A DNA stretch of 64,000 nt, taken from NCBI GenBank assembly GCA_907165135.1, contig OU015568.1, forward strand, positions 12,780,501 to 12,844,500. The letters are read 5' to 3'. Positions 56,724 through 64,000 of the stretch are shown in pieces (position 1 is the stretch's first letter; every line of letters starts with the position of its first letter). A program made the position numbers and the translations under genes. Source of the DNA: Oikopleura dioica (Eukaryota; Chordata; Appendicularia; Copelata; Oikopleuridae). The notes beneath the pieces were generated by a model that ran no database searches, was not told where the DNA came from, and saw only the letters and a list, made by a program, of their open reading frames with translations.

Positions 56724-58204
56724 ATGAAAAAGCTTTTATCACTATTCGCCTTTGGAGGCGTACTCGGCCAAGATATCGACTTCGCTGACGTCTTCGATCA
56801 TGTCTGCGATGAGACTTCTATGACCGCTACAATCCGTGAACGAGATCTCAAGAAATTGGGTACATGGGGCGATGACTTCTCAAAGATCACACTCAACGAG
56901 GGATGCCAGGGCGTACCAGACGAATACGGAAACATTCTGTTCAGCGCTGGTTCTCTTCAGAAGCTTCCTCTTGAGTGTGGAACTCAGTACTGGGACGACG
57001 GCTCTGGGAAGATCACTTTCTGGAACGTGGTTCAGTTCACACCACCTAATGATGGCTCTCCCATCACCAGAGACGCAGATGGACTTTACAACTTTACCTG
57101 CGTGTACGATATGAGCGTCAACGATGATACCTTTGAGCTTTCACTCAAGCACAAGGTTGTTGCTGCTCCAGTCGATACAATCTGGTTCGAGGGTCAAACT
57201 GCCGAAGGAAAGTTCCGAGCCACCATGGAGCTCTTCAAGGATAGCTCCTACGAAGAGTCATTCATGGGATCATCTGTCATGCTTTCAGTCGAGCAGCGAC
57301 TTTACGTCGATGTGACACTCGAAGCTAAGGATCCTGAAGTCGTTCTTAACGTCCAACGTTGCTGGGCTACACCTACGACTGAGGCCGACGCTCCTGTTCG
57401 ACACACATTGATCTACGAGGGTTGCCCAACTGATCCTACAGTTGTTCTCCGAGACGATGCTCCCGATGCCAACTCTGCTCGATGGGAATCTCAAATGTTC
57501 CAGTTCGTCGACGAGGCTCAGGTCTGGCTTCACTGCGATATCCAAGCTTGTGACTCTCGACGATTCTCTTGCGAAAACACCTGCGAGGATCGAGAGCGAC
57601 GAGAAATCCAAGAAATCTTCTCTGGATCTCGTCATCCACGAGCCGTCTCAACCCCCAATGCCAGTGGAACTGGAATGTACAACCCTAACATTCTCACCGT
57701 CGGACCTCTTCGATCCCAGGAGCGATGGGCTGATTCTACCATTGGTAAGTATAGCAAGTCTAAACTGGATAGCTTCAAATCGAGCTTCTTGAACAAATGG
57801 AAATCACTATTCGGCTCTTCAAGTGGCTCTCAGAGCAGTTTTCTTTCCTACTTACCCAAAGACAATAGTTATCGATCCTATTATCACTAATTTATATTTA
57901 ATAAACGTTCAAGAATCAACCTTGTCTCGTCAGTTGCAGGTTCTTTCATGGCAACTGATGAGCAGTTTAGCTTTTCTAAAGGTAAATTTCAGGCACTGAG
58001 ACGCAAGCTTTGAAATGGATTGTTGCCGTCGGAGTCATCATCATTGCTGCTCTTATTTCTGGCATTGTCTATTTCTGCAAGTTCCGAGATTCTGCCTCCG
58101 TCAAGCCAAAAGCGCGAGCTAACAACGACTGGCAATTGTACGGTGCTGGCGGAAAGCCAGTTGGTGCCCAAAACAATGGTGCCAAGGCTCCTCGAAATTG
58201 GTAA
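56724..58204 (+). CDS. ZP-domain type I membrane protein
   Basis: Exons 56724-57744 and 57993-58204 give about 410 residues. A signal peptide (MKKLLSLFAFGGVLG) precedes a zona-pellucida module with paired cysteines (CDETSMTATIRERDL, then LNEGCQGVPDE). A second ZP half has GYP-like Cys patterns (RCWATPTTEADAPVRH, YEGCPTDPTVV). A dibasic RERRE site for pro-protein cleavage lies at about 57595. The second exon supplies the transmembrane helix (WIVAVGVIIIAALISGIVYF) and a basic tail. ZP proteins polymerise into extracellular coats or matrices after this cleavage. The 248-bp intron contains an in-frame extension, a stop at 57888-57890 and AATAAA at 57900, so a secreted form without the helix is likely. 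Canonical poly(A) signal at 58613. Confidence 0.82.
57745..57905 (+). promoter_or_regulatory. Alternative 3' terminal exon with internal poly(A) signal
   Basis: If the donor at 57745 is not used, the frame continues for 48 codons (Ser- and Lys-rich, ending DNSYRSYYH) to a TAA at 57888-57890. AATAAA follows at 57900-57905. This would end the mRNA before the membrane-anchor exon. Confidence 0.55.
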
Positions 58205-58668
58205 TCTAGCTAATTGCGATCTTTGCATAACCAACGTATCCTACAAACTATCTTTCATATCGCCCATGTGACCATTTTCCTTGCGGATGAAAAGTGCCAT
58301 TTATGTGCCGATTTCATGCCTATTTTCTACACCCATAATATTGATATTTGCCCCTACACAAAAACTCGAAGACCCTTTGAAGATAAAATGACTACCCACG
58401 CTCGTTTTTGAAAAATTTTACTGCGCACTGATTTAATTTGGTTTCTCATCTCCACTTGCCAAGCTGCTGTTCACCATTTGCCAAAATCAGTCTTTTTGAC
58501 AAGCTGGTTTGTATCTTTGCCCAGGAACTCTGTGCGCTTGATATCAAACTGTAGATCTTCAAAAGAAGAATTGATCTCAACTGTACCCTGCATAAGCTCG
58601 ACTAAGCTCGTGAATAAAGTCTGATTTACACAAAATAACTATTTTTGAAGGAGCAAAAGCAGTTATTC
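58205..58668. other. Intergenic between convergent ZP and mosaic-protein genes
   Basis: Mostly the 3' UTR of the ZP gene, ending near AATAAA at 58613-58618, only about 50 bp before the stop codon of the convergent gene. No gene seen; the frame at 58214-58411 is chance. Confidence 0.5.
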
Positions 58669-60964
58669 TCATAAGTCTTTTCGTTCGTAAGTGAAGACAC
58701 GGATCTTCCCAGTGCTCCAGTCGTTGTACTGCGGTAGCCAGTTTGGAACGCTGTTGAATTGATTTTTGTATTTTGAAGCCGCCTCGTAGATGAATTGGTT
58801 GACTACTGAAAGATATGAACTATGCCGGAATGAGTTTATGAATAACCTATCTTTCCGAGCATTTGCGCTCTTGGCCGAGATCTACGACGAGAAGCAGAGC
58901 AGATTGTGTTGAATACAGAAGTTGACAGTCCCTGTAGCTCAGAGCTAAAAAAAAGAATTTTCTAAAGGCCGTAGATTCTTACTTACGTGGAGGTTGCCTC
59001 AAGAACATTGCCAGAAACTCCATTCGCAATGTCTTCAAGAGTCGATCCTATGATACCACCGTTTTCGTCGTATCCGATTGCAATCGCGGTTATACCCGCT
59101 GTAGCTACTGCAGCAGATGCGGTTTGCAACGAGGAAAGATCCCCGTCAAAACCGTCAGTAATGACAATCATCACATCGTTCACGTTATCCGAAGTATCCA
59201 TCTGTGACGCTCCTTCTGTGATACCGTCTGCAATCGCTGTGGTCTCGCCATACCAAGTCAACGAATTGAGAGCGGAGTTAATATCGGATGTATCAACAAA
59301 CTGCGCTGGACCCAGTACAGTCTTTGGATTTATCAATATTTTTCAAGATAAAAAGCTAACTTACGTTAACCTGGCCTTCTCGACCATCTCCGATATCAGT
59401 GATACTGATTTTGACGACAGTTTGAGTGTCAAACTCGGCCAATAAATCTCTGAAGAAATCTTGGACAGCGCTCTGTTTATCGCCAACTTGCGATCCAGAA
59501 GTATCAATAACCACCGAGATGTCGAGTCGTTCGTTGTTGAGTGTACATACTCGGTCGCAATTTCGACCTTGAAAGCCAGGTGGACAGATGCAATTATACG
59601 TATTTCCGTCAGGAACGCATTCAGCACCGTTCTGACAAGGATCAGGACTGGTAGGACAATTGCTTGGCGGCTCTGTTGTTGTTGTGGTTGTTGTAGTCGT
59701 AGTACTCGTTGTAGTTGTTGGTTCTGTAGTTGGCGTTGTTTCAGTTGTCGTCGGGGTCGTTGGTGGATCTGTGACCGGTGGTTCAGTTACTGGAGGATCA
59801 GTAGCAGGAGGAACTGTTGGTGGTGGCTCTGTTGTCTTTTGTCATTTATTATTTGAAAGATAAAAGTTTTCACTTACGATAGGAATATGACAAAATTGAC
59901 CACTCCAGTTCGGATCGCAAAGACATACAAATGAGCCTGATATGCCCGTATCTGCTTCTGTATTCGCGCACACTCCGTTTTGGCACGGATCAGGATTGCA
60001 AGGATCAGGCGGTGGTTGAGTTGTTGTTGCAGGGCAGCTACCGCTTGCGACGAGAGTCGTACCGCAACACTCAAGGGTTGCGGCGTTGAACGTGTGGCCG
60101 TTGCAGCATCCACGCGTTCCTCCTTCAGTATTAAATGGGAATCTTGAAAAATTGATGTATTATCTTTCTGCATTTTCCTTAAATATTACCTTGTCGGAAA
60201 TTCACCGCAACACTGGTCTGGTGGACCTCGAGAGAATGGATTTGGCTCACATTGAGTTGATGGATCCCAGCCATGTGAATTCGCGTAATAACTATTAAAC
60301 TCGTTTATGCTGAAGACGACACTTTTGAGGAGTTATGATTGAGTCTTCTTCCGAATATTTTTAAAGTTTTAACTCTTTACTGTTAACGAATGCGGAATCA
60401 CACTGACAAGCCATCATCTGACAATCAGAGTTCGAACTAGAGCACGAAAATTGCCGCTTAGATGGATCAAACCAAACTTGATAAACTTGTTCTGTTGGAT
60501 TGCATTGTCCAAAAGTGTCCATTTGAATGCATTTTTGGCAGCGAGTCCAATTCTGGCACTTTCGATCGACGGTATCTACCGGAGTTCCTCGCCGGTGTTT
60601 CAAGTGCTCAGGTGAGGTTTGACACCAACAACCATAGTTCAATATCTCTGAGGGGATGTATTTATCCAGATTGTAAGCGTTCAACATATACTGAAGCATC
60701 GTATTGACGAGTTCTTCTTGCGATGAAAATGTATATCGTTGCTCAGCACCTGGACCGGCGCCTCTTGATGCACCTAGTCCAGATCGAGCGCCAAGAGAGT
60801 CCATCAGCATCGGTGGACGCCCTGGGTCAACGAAAGGGACTACCAATTATAGATTTCTTATTTACGGATGTCTACTTACAAACATGTCTAATTTCTTCTT
60901 GCTCGTCAATAATCTCTTGGCTTTTGGCTAAAAACAGTGAGACGGCCGACGACCATAATTTCAT
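58669..60964 (-). CDS. Secreted mosaic protein: inactive PLA2-like, galaxin-like, EGF, mucin and vWA domains (copy A)
   Basis: Minus strand, ATG 60962-60964, stop 58669-58671, about nine short-intron exons. Order of parts: signal peptide (MKLWSSAVSLFLAKSQ); a PLA2-like fold (LNYGCWCQTSPEHLK, GTPVDTVDRKCQNWT); a CCxxx...CC galaxin-like block (DQCCGEFPTR, GCCNGHTFNAATLECC); an EGF-like repeat; a Thr/Pro mucin stretch; a second EGF repeat (GFQGRNCDRVC); a vWA domain with the metal site DTSGSQ and later ITDGFDG; and a short tail. The PLA2 catalytic His-Asp pair is replaced (HD to WT within DRKCQNWTRC), so it is not expected to be an enzyme or a toxin. It is probably an adhesive matrix or house protein. 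The near-identical plan next door shows tandem duplication. Confidence 0.78.
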
Positions 60965-61224
60965 CGTCCAAGTTCGACTTTGTCTAGGCCCTTTTCAAAT
61001 CTTGATGTTCCAAAATTGAGCGAGTGCAAACTGATTTAACAAGTCGGATCGGCTGTGACAATGAATTCTTCAAATGTCATCGGATAAAAATCCACTAATT
61101 AGAAATCCATACATCGCATCAAATAATTCTCAGCTATTTATCCGGCTGACATTTTTCCGTGACAAATTAGTCGAGACACGATTAAACTTTTTATTTAGGT
61201 TGGTGTTCGCAGTGAAAGAAGATT

Positions 61225-63588
61225 TCAAAGGGGAACTCTCTCGTAAGTGAAGCCTTCGATGTTTCCTGCGATGAATTGACTGTACTGCGGGTGCCAGGTA
61301 GGAACTTGTTCAAAATTGTCGATGTACTTTGCTGCGACTTCATAGATGAACTGGTTGACAATTTTGAATGGTGGTTGTGGTTCAATAAATTTCTGGCTCC
61401 TTGTTGTCTGACTGTCGCATATTCCCTGAATCACGTCCTCATGAATCGTGGACATGGCCTCTCTAAAATTCAGTTCAGATTCTGAAACGTATAATTAGAT
61501 CTTTACTCAGTCGTTGCGGTATAAACATTGCTTGTGTCTCCATTTGCAATATCTTCCAAGGTTCCCAGTTGATATCCGCCACCTTCTGAATATCCGAGAG
61601 CAAACGCAGTTATACCAGCTGAGCTTACTGCTGCGACCGATGTCTTTCAAGGATTGTTTGCTTTGATTATTTATAAATTATAATGAAAAGCGTTTCAAGA
61701 CAATTTTCAAAGTGTTTTCTTTTATCCGTTCCTGCAGATTTCCAAGATCTCCATCCCAACCATCAGTAATAACAAGCATTACGTCGCTCACATTATCATT
61801 AGTATCCATTTGTGAGGCCCCTTCAGTTATACCTGGGCCGATCGCCGTTGTTGATCCCCACCAAGTCATTGCATCAAGTGCAGAAGAAATATCACTTCAA
61901 AATGTTGTTAAATATTTCTTTTAATAAAAATAACCTTGTATCAGCAAAATCAACGGGACCGTAAACAGTCTCTACTCGTCCTTCTCGTCCATCAGCGACC
62001 GCAGTAATACTCACTTTTACTGCAGTTTGTGTATCGAACTCAGCCAAGAGAGCTGTCATAAAAGCTTCAATAACAGGCGCCTTTTGATTAGCTTGAGATC
62101 CAGATGTGTCAACAACGATTGAAATGTCCAAGCGTTCATTCTGCAGAACACAGACTCGATCACAATTTCGACCTTGGAATCCGGGTGGGCAGATGCAATT
62201 GTAAGTTCCTCCATCAACGACACATTGACTTCCATTTTGACAAGGATCAGGGCTGACAGGGCATGGATTCGTAGTTGTTGTTGTCGTCGTGGTTGTCGTA
62301 GTCGTAGTTGTCGTAGTCGTAGTTGTAGTTGGCTCAGTTGTTGGCGTTGTTTCAGTTGTAGTTGCGGATGTTGTTGGAGGATCGGTTGGTGGAGCAGTTG
62401 GTGGAGCAGTTGGCCCTTCAGTTGTTGTCGTCTTTGATGTTGTCATTAACTTTTTATAAGTTTAGAAATATTACCAAAGGAATATGACAGAATTGACCAG
62501 ACCAATTCATATCGCACAAGCACGTGAACGAACCTATATTTAGAAATCAACAAGAAGTGTCATTTCTAATTCTTTTTGTCGAGTTACTATCCTGATATTC
62601 CAGTATCCGCTGAAGTATCCATGCAAGTTCCATTCTGACAAGGATCAGGTGAACATGGATTAGGAGCTGGTGTTGTGGTTTGTGGGCAGCTACCAGCTGC
62701 AAGAAGAACCGTGTTGCAGCATTCGTGGGTCAGAGAATTGAAAGTATGTCCATTGCAGCATCCACGGCTTCCATCTTCGGTATTGTAGGGATAACGGGTT
62801 GGGTAAGTACCGCAACACTGATCTGGTGGTCCCCTAGAGAACGGATTCGGCGTGCACTGAGTCGAAGGTTCCCAACCATGTGAGTTTGCATAGTAGCTGT
62901 TCTTTGATGGGCAATTGATGAACTTTGAGTATTTTTAGAAAGATCAAAAGTCCTCTCCTGTTGAATTCATTCAAACTGAAAATAATCGAATTCACGAAAG
63001 CAGCATCACATTCACAAGCCATATTTTGACAGTCGGTGTTCGTGCTAGAGCAGACGAAACTTTTTGAAGTTGGGTCAAAGTAAACCGAATAGATTTGCTG
63101 AAAGAGGTTATCATCTTATTTTCTCTTGAATCAGATGACCTCACTAGCCGAGCATTGGCCGAATGTATCCATCGACACACATCTCTGACAGCGATACCAG
63201 TTTTGACATTTTCGATCGACAGAATCAACTGGTGTGCCTCGACGATGATTTATGTGATCTGGATTGGTTTGGCACCAACAACCGTAGTTTAAAATTTCGT
63301 TCGGGTCGTATCTATCCAGATAATGTGCATTTAGCATGTATTGAAGCATGGTTGTGAGGAGCTCATTTTGACTTGCAAAAGAGTATCGCTCAGGATGTCC
63401 ACCTCGACCGATATCAGAAATATCTGAGCTCTTTAGCTCAATTTTTGGAGCTGCAGGATCAGCTGTAGGAACTTAATTTAATCAATTACTGAACGTCTTC
63501 GGATTTTTCTTGCTTACAGATCTCCGTCAAATTCCTGTCTCCTTTTATTGACGCAAACAGCGTTAATGCGAGCTTCATAATAGAAAAT
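61225..63588 (-). CDS. Secreted mosaic protein: inactive PLA2-like, galaxin-like, EGF, mucin and vWA domains (copy B)
   Basis: Minus strand, ATG 63586-63588, stop 61225-61227. The signal peptide is MKLALTLFASIKG. The domains follow the same order as copy A: PLA2-like (LNYGCWCQTNPDH, GTPVDSVDRKCQNWY), galaxin-like (DQCCGTYPTRYPYNT), EGF, a mucin stretch with a run of about twenty Thr at about 62275-62335, EGF (GFQGRNCDRVC) and vWA (DTSGSQ, ITDGWDG). It ends VVNQ-like IVNQFIYEVAAKYIDNFEQ. The PLA2 His-Asp is again absent (WY). It differs from copy A in the N-terminal linker and Thr-run length. The 260-bp spacer between the copies holds no clear promoter motif. Confidence 0.78.
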
Positions 63589-63801
63589 CTCTTATTTCAG
63601 CAAAGCTGTCTCTCTGCTTAGCTGATCAAAAATTGTTTCATATAAGTTTGGCAAATTTAAATGTCAACCCAGAGTCAAATGCATCATGCAGCAACTTTTT
63701 TTGATTTGAGTTGTCACGCAGGTCTATGAAATAATTTTCGTAAACAACGGATAAGTAGGTTTATTTTACATGTAAAGGATTGATTTTTTTGTCGTTTTGG
63801 A

Positions 63802-64000
63802 TTAGAAAAAGTCGAAAGTATCGTAAGGCTTGTCCAGCCATGGAGTGTTCCAGTTCCATTTGACGCGATAAAAGTCTAAACTCGAGTCTTTCAAGTGATA
63901 AGTGTATGATATAACCTTGATCCTGGAACTCTCGATAGTAATTTATGCATTCAGGTCCAATGCAGCACTGGCGACAAGTAGCAGCAGATCCTGAAGCGTG
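63802..64000 (-). CDS. Cys- and Trp-rich secreted-type protein, C-terminal end
   Basis: Two exons are visible on the minus strand, 63916 to beyond 64000 and 63802-63875, joined across a 40-bp intron. The upstream exon reads CRQCCIGPECINYYREF and the last ends NTPWLDKPYDTFDFF followed by a stop. The closely spaced cysteines resemble a disulfide-rich extracellular module like those in the neighbouring genes, so it may be a third cluster member, but too little is in view to say. Confidence 0.5.

Noticed and set aside
59660..59863. Val/Gly-rich plus-strand frame (also 62174-62437, Cys/Ser-rich)
   Set aside because: Antisense to the Thr/Pro-rich mucin stretches of the two mosaic genes.

Overview
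The window looks like nuclear DNA of a chordate with a very compact genome, most likely the appendicularian tunicate Oikopleura dioica or a close relative. The evidence is threefold. Almost every gene is recognisably metazoan or chordate, but is cut by introns of about 36-50 bp. Genes sit in tight head-to-tail groups, and many start codons lie 0-4 bases after a pyrimidine-rich AG (typically ...TTTAG|A-ATG), which is the signature of spliced-leader trans-splicing and operons. Several introns also have non-canonical ends (GA-AG or GC-AG), which are known to be frequent in appendicularians. The species is an inference; the gene models below were spliced by eye, using reading-frame continuity and family similarity.

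Layout, left to right. A plus-strand operon at 1-4.7 kb holds acyl-protein thioesterase (5' cut), cornichon CNIH4, diphthamide DPH2 and the GDP-fucose transporter SLC35C1. At 6.3-9.9 kb lie an ADAP-type ArfGAP/PH protein and a tryptophan-rich disordered protein. A 3.5 kb gene-empty AT-rich stretch follows. Then come a class II ARF, a RacGAP1-like protein, a C11orf65-like IQ protein and a ZC3H10-like CCCH protein (13.5-20 kb). From 21.4 to 34.6 kb the plus strand carries an unknown helical protein, SLC39A7, galactokinase, CEP290 and FAM102/EEIG1. The minus strand at 35.4-42.5 kb carries SAMM50, a 65-residue probable mitochondrial protein, RAP1 and VPS39. A SETD-type methyltransferase (plus) overlaps the last gene of a long minus-strand operon (51.8-44.5 kb: unknown membrane protein, QSOX, unknown small membrane protein, ANAPC10 and two tandem FAIM genes). 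DNALI1, SLC49A3, two very small genes and a ZP-domain protein follow. The right end has two tandem secreted mosaic proteins (dead PLA2-like domain, EGF, mucin, vWA) and the 3' end of a third Cys-rich gene.

Themes. Secretory-pathway and membrane-traffic genes are common (CNIH4, SLC35C1, SLC39A7, QSOX, ARF, ADAP, VPS39, RAP1), as are ciliary genes (CEP290, DNALI1). Several conserved enzymes appear to have lost catalytic or cofactor residues: the ArfGAP arginine finger, the RhoGAP arginine finger, the DPH2 cluster cysteines and the PLA2 His-Asp. Introns longer than about 200 bp tend to hold inserted repeats or, in the ZP gene, an apparent alternative terminal exon. The most noteworthy items are that terminal exon, the antisense coding overlap of the methyltransferase and FAIM genes, the foldback and miniature elements, the non-canonical introns, and tiny spliced genes that simple ORF scans miss.
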